Assembly: GCF_000214215.1 (NCBI RefSeq)
Contig: NC_015559.1
Coordinates: 3,025,001-3,089,000 of the forward strand
Source of the DNA: Marinomonas posidonica IVIA-Po-181
Lineage (GTDB): Bacteria > Pseudomonadota > Gammaproteobacteria > Pseudomonadales > Marinomonadaceae
Direction of reading: 5' to 3'
DNA: 64,000 nt
Below are positions 49,300-59,885 of the stretch, one piece after another. The notes beneath the pieces are model-generated. The model was not told the origin of the DNA and searched no databases. It saw only the letters and a list, made by a program, of their open reading frames with translations. The translations under genes and the position numbers were made by a program. The stretch's first letter is position 1, and each line of letters opens with the position of its first letter.

Positions 49300-49776
49300 T
49301 TAGGCAAATTGAAAAGGTAAAGGATTGTTTAACCTGTGTCCCTGTTTCAGGCAAAGCTCTAGCAAGTCTGCCAACTGCTGATTCAGACGAAATTTTTCAT
49401 CCCGATGCAACATGGCATCATTTGGATAAGGGTAAACCCCACTGTACTGGCGATGACCATCGGTTATTTCAGCAATGCCCACATCATGATACAAACGAAT
49501 CGTCATAGACAATGAGGTTTCAAACAACAATTTTTTTTCGGTTTGTGGACCAAACTCTAACGCCATCTCTGAAGTGAATTTACTTTCCTGACCAAGAGTG
49601 AGTCGCAAACGGCTTTCCTGATCGCCATTCGAATGGATTGAAAAATGCCATTCCACAGCGTCCTCTTGGCCACGCATAATCCGACCGATCCGACGATAAT
49701 TTAATTCGCCGAGCAGCTGTAAGCTAACCAGATCTGGGACATATTGCTTGTTTGCTTTTTTCATCACGTCAATCAT
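49300..49776 (-). CDS. yqiB: YqiB/DUF1249-family protein
   Basis: 158 residues, soluble. Family text YVPDLVSLQLLGELNYRRI near the start and VYPYPNDAMLHRDEKFRLNQQL near the end. Function unknown. In E. coli yqiB sits between cpdA and nudF; here it directly precedes yqiA without cpdA. Starts 5 nt after the acyltransferase stop. Confidence 0.87.
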   Translation of the reverse strand: MIDVMKKANKQYVPDLVSLQLLGELNYRRIGRIMRGQEDAVEWHFSIHSNGDQESRLRLTLGQESKFTSEMALEFGPQTEKKLLFETSLSMTIRLYHDVGIAEITDGHRQYSGVYPYPNDAMLHRDEKFRLNQQLADLLELCLKQGHRLNNPLPFQFA

Positions 49777-49781
49777 TCAAG

Positions 49782-50747
49782 TTAAGTATTTCCTTCAGAA
49801 ATCGATTTATCCGTACAGGCGTCTTTCGTTGTCAAAGCCTCTAATTGATAACCCATTCTGACATCTTTGTCGTGCCAGTATAGGTTAAACCAGTCAAAAA
49901 ACACCTCTCTGTCGTTATCAGTTGGGCGAAACTCCGGTGCTAAAAATCGATCTGGTAAAGCGACTTCGCGCGTCATCACTTTTGCTTTACTCAAACGCCC
50001 ACACAATACATCCCAACCGGAAATGTTGGCCTGATCATACAAGACATTGATGTCCGTAATACTGGTGATTTTATGTGGCATAGTTTGCAAGATAAACGCC
50101 ACACCACCCGCTTTAGGCTTGAGTAAATTGCTATATTCACAACCTTGAGCTTGATGCTTTCGTTGAGTAAAACGCGTCCCTTCCACAAAGGTTAGAATTG
50201 AATTAGGGCGATTTAAAAGTCGCTCACAAGAACGTCGTGTCGTTTCCAAATCTTTGCCGACAAGATGAGGCTTCTTCGCCAAGGTCTCTTTACTGTAACG
50301 TTTCATATAGGGAAAGCCCATAATATAAGTCGCCGTGCCGACAAATGGCATCCAGAATAAGGCTTGCTTCATGAAGACTCTCGGTAAAGGCCGTCGACCT
50401 TTAATTTGCGCCAAGATAATAAATACATCGACCCAAGACCTATGATTGGACACCATTAAATTCCAACGACTGAAGTCGCTGGGCATACTGTCATCCAAAT
50501 CCCAGTGTATATCCAGCACAGTTTGGAACCACCATTCATTCGCACTCACCCAACCATTAAATAAGCGATCAAAATAGTCTTCCGCTAGGGCTTTATGCTT
50601 CGCACTGCCCAATAACAGTGGCGCGAACAAGTGAGCCATTAAAGACCAGAAACACACATTCATGCACATGAATAAGAATGACACTAAGCCAACCACAGGC
50701 TCCAACATTGGTCTCTTTCTTAAATCCTTTAAGTTGTCTTTTATCAT
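49782..50747 (-). CDS. 1-acylglycerol-3-phosphate-type acyltransferase (YihG-like)
   Basis: PlsC-family acyltransferase, 321 residues from ATG 50747. N-terminal membrane helix (about 18-45), catalytic NHRSWVD (about residues 100-106) and FVEGTRFT (about 187-194). Resembles YihG/LptA-type inner-membrane acyltransferases that make phosphatidic acid or acylate related lipids. Inserted between yqiB and nudF; ATG 50747 follows the nudF stop by 8 nt. Confidence 0.85.
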   Translation of the reverse strand: MIKDNLKDLRKRPMLEPVVGLVSFLFMCMNVCFWSLMAHLFAPLLLGSAKHKALAEDYFDRLFNGWVSANEWWFQTVLDIHWDLDDSMPSDFSRWNLMVSNHRSWVDVFIILAQIKGRRPLPRVFMKQALFWMPFVGTATYIMGFPYMKRYSKETLAKKPHLVGKDLETTRRSCERLLNRPNSILTFVEGTRFTQRKHQAQGCEYSNLLKPKAGGVAFILQTMPHKITSITDINVLYDQANISGWDVLCGRLSKAKVMTREVALPDRFLAPEFRPTDNDREVFFDWFNLYWHDKDVRMGYQLEALTTKDACTDKSISEGNT

Positions 50748-50755
50748 TGCCTTAC

Positions 50756-51394
50756 TCACACCGTTTGCCACTTTTTAACAAGCTCTGATTTATTCAAGGC
50801 AAACCATTGCAACCCCATTATGGTACTGGCGTTTTCTATGTCTTGGCGCAGCAAATCAATGGCTTCCTGTGCCGTCATAAGATGCAATTTAATGTCTTCA
50901 TTTTCATCGTCTAAACCATGTGTTCGTGTTACATCAACCAAACTGGCATCAAACTCCCCTGCGTACATACGCAGATACTCCACCAGCCCGCCTGGTGACG
51001 GCACAAACTTAAACATGTATTCAAGGCGTTTTACTTCAACACCAGCTTCTTCCATCGCTTCACGGCGCGCAACGTCTTCATCCTGCTCGCCTTCTTCTAC
51101 CATACCGGCCACGAGCTCCAGCAACCAAGGAGAGGAATTTCTTAAGACTGCTGGACGAAATTGCTCTATTAACAAGACCTTATCGACTTTTGGATCAAAC
51201 AACAAAACGCAAACCGCATCGTTCCGAACCATCATTTCCCTGGTCATTGGTTGGCTCCAATCACCATTAAACTTCCTGTGTCTTAACGTCAATTTGCGCA
51301 TTTCAAAGAAGCCTTTATAAACGCATTCGTCCTGCAATACTTCAACATCTTCGCGACGATAACTTGGCGTAAACTTCATACTCGATTGTCCCAT
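50756..51394 (-). CDS. nudF: ADP-ribose pyrophosphatase
   Basis: Hydrolyses ADP-ribose to AMP and ribose 5-phosphate. 212 residues; the Nudix box reads GMVEEGEQDEDVARREAMEEAGVEV-type text at about residues 101-125 (Glu and Arg in place). An ATG at 51379 is an alternative start. First gene of the nudF-to-parE gene group. Confidence 0.92.
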   Translation of the reverse strand: MGQSSMKFTPSYRREDVEVLQDECVYKGFFEMRKLTLRHRKFNGDWSQPMTREMMVRNDAVCVLLFDPKVDKVLLIEQFRPAVLRNSSPWLLELVAGMVEEGEQDEDVARREAMEEAGVEVKRLEYMFKFVPSPGGLVEYLRMYAGEFDASLVDVTRTHGLDDENEDIKLHLMTAQEAIDLLRQDIENASTIMGLQWFALNKSELVKKWQTV

Positions 51395-51471
51395 CCGATT
51401 CTACTAATGCTTGGCTATTTGTATTATGGTGTTTTGCTACAGATCAATTATTCCTATGAAGGAGCACGTCA

Positions 51472-52041
51472 ATGGATAACCTACGTTGTAGCTGGTGTTT
51501 AGGATCTCCTGAGTACATTCATTATCATGACACTGAATGGGGAATCCCGATCTATGATGACCACAGCTTATTTGAATGTATTGTACTCGAAAGCGCTCAA
51601 GCAGGTCTAAGCTGGATTACCATTTTGCGAAAAAGAGACGGTTATCGTGCTGCTTTTCATGATTTTGATCCGCATAAAGTCGCTAACATGACGGAGCAAG
51701 ACGTGGTTCGCTTGTTACAGGATGAGAGCATTGTTCGTCATCGAGCAAAGATTGAAGCGACCATCAACAATGCAAACGCCTTTTTAAAGATAGTCGACGA
51801 ATTTGGTTCTTTTAGTGATTATTTTTGGGCTTTTTCAGGCCATAAAGTTATTGATAATCATCCCCTCTCAGCCAAAGACGTTCCTGCCCTAACGGAACTT
51901 TCTACGCTGCTTTCAAAAGACTTAAAAAAACGAGGATTCAAATTCTTAGGTGCGACGACCTGCTACGCCTTTATGCAGGCAACCGGCATGGTCAATGATC
52001 ATGTTATCGGCTGCACGGCACGTGAAGCCCATAAGTCATAA
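51472..52041 (+). CDS. tag: DNA-3-methyladenine glycosylase I
   Basis: Excises 3-methyladenine from alkylated DNA. 189 residues. Zinc-binding residues start with CSWCL (Cys4, Cys17-type; here RCSWC at 4-8) and include YHDTEWG; catalytic Glu region FECIVLESAQAGLSW. HNNV-type end TAREAH. GAAGGAG lies before ATG 51472. Divergent from nudF. Confidence 0.93.
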   Translation: MDNLRCSWCLGSPEYIHYHDTEWGIPIYDDHSLFECIVLESAQAGLSWITILRKRDGYRAAFHDFDPHKVANMTEQDVVRLLQDESIVRHRAKIEATINNANAFLKIVDEFGSFSDYFWAFSGHKVIDNHPLSAKDVPALTELSTLLSKDLKKRGFKFLGATTCYAFMQATGMVNDHVIGCTAREAHKS

Positions 52042-52059
52042 ACAGACGCTTGATTTAAT

Positions 52060-52086
52060 TAATGTTTCCATCACACTAGCCGATAC
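52060..52086 (+). promoter_or_regulatory. Near-consensus sigma-28 (FliA) promoter of pseB-pseC-pseF
   Basis: TAATGTTT (52060-52067), exactly 11 bp, then GCCGATAC (52079-52086). The sigma-28 consensus is TAAAGTTT-N11-GCCGATAA, so there is one mismatch in each half and ideal spacing. It lies 78 nt before the pseB ATG. Confidence 0.85.
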
Positions 52087-52091
52087 AGAAG

Positions 52092-52110
52092 GACAGTCTT
52101 TATGACTGCG
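52092..52110 (+). terminator. Small hairpin in the pseB leader
   Basis: CAGTC and GACTG pair around TTTAT, then CGTTTTGTACTTTT. It lies directly after the expected transcription start, so it could be an attenuator or simply the end of tag transcription. Confidence 0.4.
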
Positions 52111-52124
52111 TTTTGTACTTTTAG

Positions 52125-54329
<2,205 letters not shown>

Positions 54330-54330
<1 letters not shown>

Positions 54331-55031
54331 TGTTAGACAATACATCCTATCGTGTGGCGATCATCCCAGCTCGCGGTGGCTCTCAACGAATCAGCCGCAA
54401 AAATATTCGCTTACTCAATGGCAAGCCGCTCATTGCCTATTCCATTGAAGCGGCACTCAAATCCAAACTGTTTGATCGAATCATTGTGTCAACCGATGAT
54501 AATGACATTGCAGAAATTGCTCGGTATTTCGGCGCAGAAACCCCATTTGAACGCCCTCCAGAGCTGGCTGATCACACCACTGGTACCACACCTGTGATGC
54601 AACATGCTCTGAACTTTTTAAGTGCTGAAGGCAAAATGCCAGACGTCGCCTGCTTAATTTACGCAACCTGCCCTTTGCTAACCGAAAAAGATTTACTCGC
54701 GGGTTTGGAATCCCTCCCTCAAAAAGGCTTTTGCTTTTCCGCTACCACGTTCGACTTTCCCATTCTACGGGCATTACATACGACCGAAACGGGTGAATTA
54801 GCCCCAATGTTTCCAGAACACATTGGCAAACGTTCACAGGATTTGGTTGAAGCAATTCATGATGCTGGGCAGTTTTATTGGGCTCGCCCAGATGACTGGT
54901 TTAACCGTGATATTTTCGGCCCCAGCTCTAAGCCATTATTATTACCAAGACACCGGATTCAGGATCTAGACACAGAAGAAGATTGGCTTCGTCTCACACA
55001 ATTGATGGCATTGCAAAAACACCAAAGTTAG
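54330..55031 (+). CDS. pseF: Pseudaminic acid cytidylyltransferase
   Basis: Activates pseudaminic acid with CTP before transfer by Maf. 233 residues. CMP-NeuAc synthetase-type start IPARGGSQRISRKNIRLLNGKPLI (about 11-34; basic CTP loop) and VSTDDNDIAEIARYFGA. Its TAG interlocks with the TAA of pseG on the other strand (4-bp antisense overlap), so the two transcripts must run into each other. Confidence 0.93.
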
Positions 55032-55996
55032 TCGTGCCGCATGACCTCAGCCACAACACGCTCAGCGCCCTTACCATCCACCAAATGTTGAGCGGTCAGA
55101 CTAGCCTTTTCAAGCCAATCTGAATTCTCCCAAGCCTCTAAGGCCATCACCACAAGCTGACTAATCTGTGTACTCAATTGGTCTTTAGAAAGGTGATCAA
55201 ATCGAATGGATCGACACCAGTTTAAAGGCAAATGCTGCTCTAATGAGCGAGTTTGATTATCCGCTATTTGCGCAAAAATAGCCGGTACACCAAGACAAGC
55301 TAATTCGTATAAGGTACTGCCCGCCGCCGAGATAGCCAATTTAGCGTCCTTCATTACCACACTGACTTCCCTCAAACCTTGATGAAAGCTGATTCCATGT
55401 TGTAGGCACAATTGCCTCACTTGCTTGGCTTGTTTCGCATTCGCCCCCATTAACACCACGATATTTTGTGCAGCAAAGCCCGCCGCCATCAAATGCTCCA
55501 CAATCGGTAACGTCAAACCTAATGGATCAGTTCCCCCCATGGTAATGAGCAGTTTGTCTGCGGAAGGGCTTTTTACGGCATGAATAAATTCATCTCTCAA
55601 CAAAGTATATTGGCTGCCGATTAAAGGCCGTTGGATTTGCTTTGAATAGTCTTCTTGCAGTGGGTTCAAAAGCCATTTGGCCGGAAAGGTTCCTCTGTCA
55701 TTCATATCATCCAACACCAACAAATTGGGCTGGTGCTGATAGAGTTCGGCGATGTCTTGTGCCTGATAAGCGTAATGATCAAGAATGACTAAGTCCACCT
55801 GCTTTGCCATAGAAAAAAAAGCCGACTCGTGATCAATAATCAAGTCGGCTTCATTCGCAAAGGCTTTACATTGCCGTTGAACCACAAATTGACATTGCCA
55901 ACCTTGTTTTTCAAATGCGGACATCAAAGCCTGGCATCGCACTCTATGCCCCATGCCAATTTCCACAGAAGCATCAGCACGAACCAAGACCATCAT
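55028..55996 (-). CDS. pseG: UDP-2,4-diacetamido-2,4,6-trideoxy-beta-L-altropyranose hydrolase
   Basis: Removes UDP to free 6-deoxy-AltdiNAc for PseI. 322 residues from ATG 55996 (MMVLVRADASVEIGMGHRVR). GT-B-like fold with GMGHRVRCQAL and a C-terminal nucleotide site (ITMGGTDPLGL, AAGSTLYELACLG). Longer than Campylobacter PseG (274) but too short to be a PseG-PseH fusion. Its start overlaps the pseI stop by 4 bp (ATGA). Confidence 0.9.
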   Translation of the reverse strand: MMVLVRADASVEIGMGHRVRCQALMSAFEKQGWQCQFVVQRQCKAFANEADLIIDHESAFFSMAKQVDLVILDHYAYQAQDIAELYQHQPNLLVLDDMNDRGTFPAKWLLNPLQEDYSKQIQRPLIGSQYTLLRDEFIHAVKSPSADKLLITMGGTDPLGLTLPIVEHLMAAGFAAQNIVVLMGANAKQAKQVRQLCLQHGISFHQGLREVSVVMKDAKLAISAAGSTLYELACLGVPAIFAQIADNQTRSLEQHLPLNWCRSIRFDHLSKDQLSTQISQLVVMALEAWENSDWLEKASLTAQHLVDGKGAERVVAEVMRHD

Positions 55997-57012
55997 GCCA
56001 ATAAGTCCCACGCCAATGGCTGGCCCTTTTTGACATCGACTGAAAGCGTTTTACCCAACACTTTTGGCCAGTGCTTTGGCGCCAAACCAAAAGCTGGGCG
56101 AATAATTTGCAAGTGATTTTCTGTCAGTTCAGTACCTGCGGGCAAATCTTTTGTGAGGTAAATGGAACGACGGTATTTCTTCGCCGCCTGTTCTGCATCA
56201 GAACCACCATAGATTACTTTGCCCAATGAGGCATGGGCATCACGGCAAGCCTCAACCATGGCTTTCATTTCCGCCGGTTCCATTGAGAACTCAGCATCCA
56301 CACCACCCGCCTGCCGGTCTAAGACGAAATGCTTTTCGATCACATTTGCCCCCAACGCGGTCGCGGCCACCGCCACACCTAATCCTTTAGTGTGATCTGA
56401 CAAGCCAACAGGACAGCCAGTATGCGCAGCTAAATCCGCCATGGTCAGCAGATTTGAGTCCGCAATTTTTGCCGGGTAAGTACTGGTACATTTGAGCAAG
56501 GTTAAAGGGTTATCGCCAATGGCTCGAATGGTCGCCACGGCGTCATCGATCTCTTCTTTGGTCGCCATCCCCGTCGACATAATGATGGGTTTGCCGGTTT
56601 TAGCGACCGCTTCAATCAATGGAATGTCCGTCATCTCAAAGGAGGCAATTTTGTACAAAGGCACATTGAGGGTTTCTAAAAATGCCACCGCGGTCAAATC
56701 GAACGGCGAACTAAACGCCACCAACCCCAATGACTCAGCCAACTCAAACAAAGGCTGATGCCACTCCCAAGGGGTCGAGGCTTTGGCATATAAATCGTAT
56801 AAATTATTGCCTTTCCAAAGGCTATCGCTTTCCGACACCATAAATTCACCTTCACGCACATCCAACGTCATGGTATCAGCGGTATAGGTCTGCAACTTAA
56901 TGGCATCCACCCCAGCTTCTGCCGCGGCGTGAATCATGGCTTTTGCTAATTCAAAATCCTGATCATGGTTACCAGACAATTCAGCAATAATAAAAGGCGA
57001 AGATTCAAACAT
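55993..57012 (-). CDS. pseI: Pseudaminic acid synthase
   Basis: Condenses 6-deoxy-AltdiNAc with phosphoenolpyruvate to pseudaminic acid. 339 residues: NeuB TIM barrel (about 5-245, AELSGNHDQDFELAK, KLQTYTADTMTLD, STGMATKEEI, LSDHTKG, EKHFVLDRQAGGVDAEFSMEP) and C-terminal SAF domain (about 280-335, RSIYLTKDLPAGTELTENHL). The NHD variation near residue 13 and GVDAEFS suit PseI rather than NeuB. Starts 2 nt after the maf stop. Confidence 0.93.
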   Translation of the reverse strand: MFESSPFIIAELSGNHDQDFELAKAMIHAAAEAGVDAIKLQTYTADTMTLDVREGEFMVSESDSLWKGNNLYDLYAKASTPWEWHQPLFELAESLGLVAFSSPFDLTAVAFLETLNVPLYKIASFEMTDIPLIEAVAKTGKPIIMSTGMATKEEIDDAVATIRAIGDNPLTLLKCTSTYPAKIADSNLLTMADLAAHTGCPVGLSDHTKGLGVAVAATALGANVIEKHFVLDRQAGGVDAEFSMEPAEMKAMVEACRDAHASLGKVIYGGSDAEQAAKKYRRSIYLTKDLPAGTELTENHLQIIRPAFGLAPKHWPKVLGKTLSVDVKKGQPLAWDLLA

Positions 57013-57014
57013 AA

Positions 57015-59123
57015 TTAGCCATTGTAGTAAGTAATAAGGTGATCATTACCCTGATCGACGTATTCGGATGCTTGTTGAAGCATGTTTGGCATTTCTTGCA
57101 AAAATTCACACCAAGGCTCAAATAGATGACGAGCACGTTTTACGGTTTCCTGCTCATCTTTGTATGCAAATAAGAATTGCACTATCAAGAATGCAGAATA
57201 GGTAAAAGATCCTAATAAAAGATCATGAATGTGTCGGTGCACACTGCCTTTTAAAAAGAAAATATGACGATGTTGAGACCACAGTAAATCGCAGACTTGC
57301 TCACGAGTGGTAAAATTTTCGTCCCACCCTTGTTGTAATTCATGACTCATCTTACTGAAATCTTCAACTGAAATGAGCGACTCTGCCGTTTCATTTAGCA
57401 AACACTCTGGTGGCTCTGTAAAAAACACGTCTTCCAGAAGAGCAATCACCTTGGCTTTATCAATTTCAGGGTTTGTTATCAGAACATCATCCACTCTCAA
57501 AGGCGTCACACCTTCTATTTTTGCGACATCTGATAAATTATAGCTCTCAAAATTTCGACGTTTTTTTAGTAAACGAATTAATGATTCTAGCTGAACTCGA
57601 GAGGTATCCATTATTCCAGTAGCGTAAACCGTGCCACCAAAGTTCCCCTCACGTTCTACCAACTTAGCTTCCTGAAATGTCTGAAAACCGGTCTCTTTAC
57701 CATCTTTATAATAACCACTGTGTACTGAATGGTGGCTGGATTTATCTTTAAACCCATTATCAACCCCGATAAAGTAAACGTTGTTAAAACCAAATAAATG
57801 CACATATGACAAAGCCAGATTTGCCACAATAGGGTTGCAAAAATTTAACTGTACATAATTTTTTTGATCGCCATGATCCCTTGCCTGACTCAGGATTAAT
57901 GACGTAACAGCTTCCCCCGGTTTCAACCCCATCCCAGTACGATCAAAATAATCAAAAAATTCAGGGTGCATAACATCGACTGTTAGCCCCCATATACCTT
58001 TTAAATATTCTTTATCTAAAAATAGAAATTTATCGACGGTTTGTTTCATGCGTTCAATATCAACATGAAGATCAGGGGTTATCCCTAATTTATGAAGCGT
58101 ATTTAAGGTTGAGCCGCACGAAATCAATAGAACTTGGTTGCGAACGGCTTGGATCAATTCGATGCTCTGATCTAACGAAGGGCCATTTCCGAGAATAAAA
58201 ACTGGAATATTCGTTACTGACTTTGGTATAGCATCTCGCCCCTGAAAATGCGCTAACTTAGTCTTAGGCAATGAACGAAGTCCTTGAGCAATACCAATCA
58301 AGGCGTCATCAAAGAACCCCCACCCCATTACTTGACGAGAGTAGTGCTTCTTAAAGTACTCAAAGGCCTTATTATTTTCTGGACTTTTATAACCCATGAA
58401 CAGGTATGTTTCAGGAGCTAAAAAGTAACCATTTTCCTGTAATTGCAAGAGATAAGTGTCCGTAAATTCTTCCGGTTGAATCCCTAGAAAGAAGTGGACA
58501 GTGCGACCATCTTGATTGAAATACTCAAGAATATTTTCCCAATCAATTGCATACAATGAATAGTGGAAAAAATCTAAGTCACTCTCATATAAATATAAAT
58601 GCTTGATTTCTCTCTGCTCTAACAACAGCTCAAGTTGATATCCAAGCTCTATACCAAAAACAATGGTCGCTCCAACAAAATCAGGCCACCCTTCTTGCTT
58701 CTGCATTCCTTTATTCTGACGCTCAATCTCATCTAAAATTTTATTGCTATAGAATACATGACGACTCTGATTACCGACTGAACGCTCGAGATTAAGCAAT
58801 GTCTTTACGGGATACGCTAACGCGTAATCAACTTTTTCTGTTGCTTGGGATCTAGGTGAAGTAGAGAAAAGAGAAGCCCCAATGTCTTCTCTGTATACGT
58901 TCATGTCTCCCGCTTCTTCCATGTAGACATAACGTTTTTTAGGTACGTAATCTTTTAACTCTTCGTAGATGTGAGGCATGACTTCAGAAAACATCGTCAT
59001 ATTTTTAATATAACGGTCTGTCAGTTCATGATCTTTTTCTTTTAACCGAGCAACACCTGCTCTAAAGCTTTCTAGAAAATTTTCTGCATGCTCAATTTTC
59101 GTAGCCTGCTTATCATTCTGCAT
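57015..59123 (-). CDS. maf: Maf flagellin nonulosonic-acid transferase (DUF115)
   Basis: Motility-associated factor, 702 residues. Transfers CMP-activated pseudaminic acid to Ser/Thr of flagellin before export. The MAF_flag10/DUF115 block FILGNGPSLDQSIELI is at about residues 310-325, followed by CGSTLNTLHKLGITPDLHVDIER. The long N-terminal region (about 1-290) and C-terminal helices (about 560-702) are as in other Maf proteins. Its start overlaps fliT by 11 bp. The acceptor should be the flagellin encoded upstream. Confidence 0.9.
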   Translation of the reverse strand: MQNDKQATKIEHAENFLESFRAGVARLKEKDHELTDRYIKNMTMFSEVMPHIYEELKDYVPKKRYVYMEEAGDMNVYREDIGASLFSTSPRSQATEKVDYALAYPVKTLLNLERSVGNQSRHVFYSNKILDEIERQNKGMQKQEGWPDFVGATIVFGIELGYQLELLLEQREIKHLYLYESDLDFFHYSLYAIDWENILEYFNQDGRTVHFFLGIQPEEFTDTYLLQLQENGYFLAPETYLFMGYKSPENNKAFEYFKKHYSRQVMGWGFFDDALIGIAQGLRSLPKTKLAHFQGRDAIPKSVTNIPVFILGNGPSLDQSIELIQAVRNQVLLISCGSTLNTLHKLGITPDLHVDIERMKQTVDKFLFLDKEYLKGIWGLTVDVMHPEFFDYFDRTGMGLKPGEAVTSLILSQARDHGDQKNYVQLNFCNPIVANLALSYVHLFGFNNVYFIGVDNGFKDKSSHHSVHSGYYKDGKETGFQTFQEAKLVEREGNFGGTVYATGIMDTSRVQLESLIRLLKKRRNFESYNLSDVAKIEGVTPLRVDDVLITNPEIDKAKVIALLEDVFFTEPPECLLNETAESLISVEDFSKMSHELQQGWDENFTTREQVCDLLWSQHRHIFFLKGSVHRHIHDLLLGSFTYSAFLIVQFLFAYKDEQETVKRARHLFEPWCEFLQEMPNMLQQASEYVDQGNDHLITYYNG

Positions 59124-59409
59124 GCTTTATGCCTTTATATTTGCTTATACTTTTTCGAACTTTGATGGACTGGTACAACTGATCTTGCATTTCGAGGTGG
59201 CTCTCTTTTACCAGCTGAACAGCTGATTGATGTATAACAATGAGAGCTTTTACTTTTTCACTAAATAAGGCGTGTTTTTTTTCAGGAACAAGAGAATAAA
59301 TAAAATCATTATACTCCGAGCACAAGTGCAAAATTTCTTCTATATCTTTTGATAAAACAGCTTGTTGCAGGTCATCCACTAATTTGGATAACCTTCCTAT
59401 ATCATGCAT
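59113..59409 (-). CDS. fliT: FliT-like flagellar chaperone
   Basis: 98-residue, all-helical, charged protein (LVDDLQQAVLSKDIEEILHLC, KVKALIVIHQSAVQLVKES). FliT chaperones are short, helical and poorly conserved, and follow fliS; the call rests on this position. In enterics FliT binds FliD and FlhDC. It overlaps fliS by 8 bp and maf by 11 bp. Confidence 0.65.
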   Translation of the reverse strand: MHDIGRLSKLVDDLQQAVLSKDIEEILHLCSEYNDFIYSLVPEKKHALFSEKVKALIVIHQSAVQLVKESHLEMQDQLYQSIKVRKSISKYKGIKHAE

Positions 59410-59842
59410 TCACCGCACCAGCAGACTCATTATTTGCTGTATGATAAGCCTGTTGTTTATCCGCCTCTGTTATCAAATCCCAAGCCCCCTTAATTTGTAA
59501 CATCAAGGCAATAACTTGATCAATAACAGCACAGTCTTTTGAAACACTCGCTTCGTTAATACGTACGATCATATAATCGTATAAACTATCTAAATTATCG
59601 ACAAGTTCAGGGTTAGCATCACGATCCAAACCATCTCTTAGCGCATTTATTATTTCAATTGAACGAGTAAGCGCTGCCGCTTTCCCTTCCCAATCTGAAC
59701 GCTCAATATAGCCTTTTCCTAACGCTAATCGGTCCAACACGCCCTGCATCAAAAGCTGTATCACCCTATGAGGGTCTGCCGAGGCCAAATCGGATTTTAA
59801 TGAGTCCTTTTTGTAGGCCTGAATCCCTTTTTTCCCGTACAT
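59402..59842 (-). CDS. fliS: Flagellin export chaperone FliS
   Basis: Binds the C-terminal helices of unassembled flagellin. 146 residues; family text GIQAYKKDSLKSDLASADPHRVIQLLMQGVLDRLALGKG at residues 6-44 (the conserved HRVIQLLM region) and LDSLYDYMIVRINEA near 105. 43 nt after fliD. An Asn/Ala-rich C-tail follows. Confidence 0.93.
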   Translation of the reverse strand: MYGKKGIQAYKKDSLKSDLASADPHRVIQLLMQGVLDRLALGKGYIERSDWEGKAAALTRSIEIINALRDGLDRDANPELVDNLDSLYDYMIVRINEASVSKDCAVIDQVIALMLQIKGAWDLITEADKQQAYHTANNESAGAVNA

Positions 59843-59885
59843 ATAACAACCTCAATAATATCTACAAAACCAACAAATCGCAGTT

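Noticed and set aside
50820..51320. 166-residue frame antisense to nudF
   Set aside because: Mirrors nudF codons; low-complexity Ser-rich translation.
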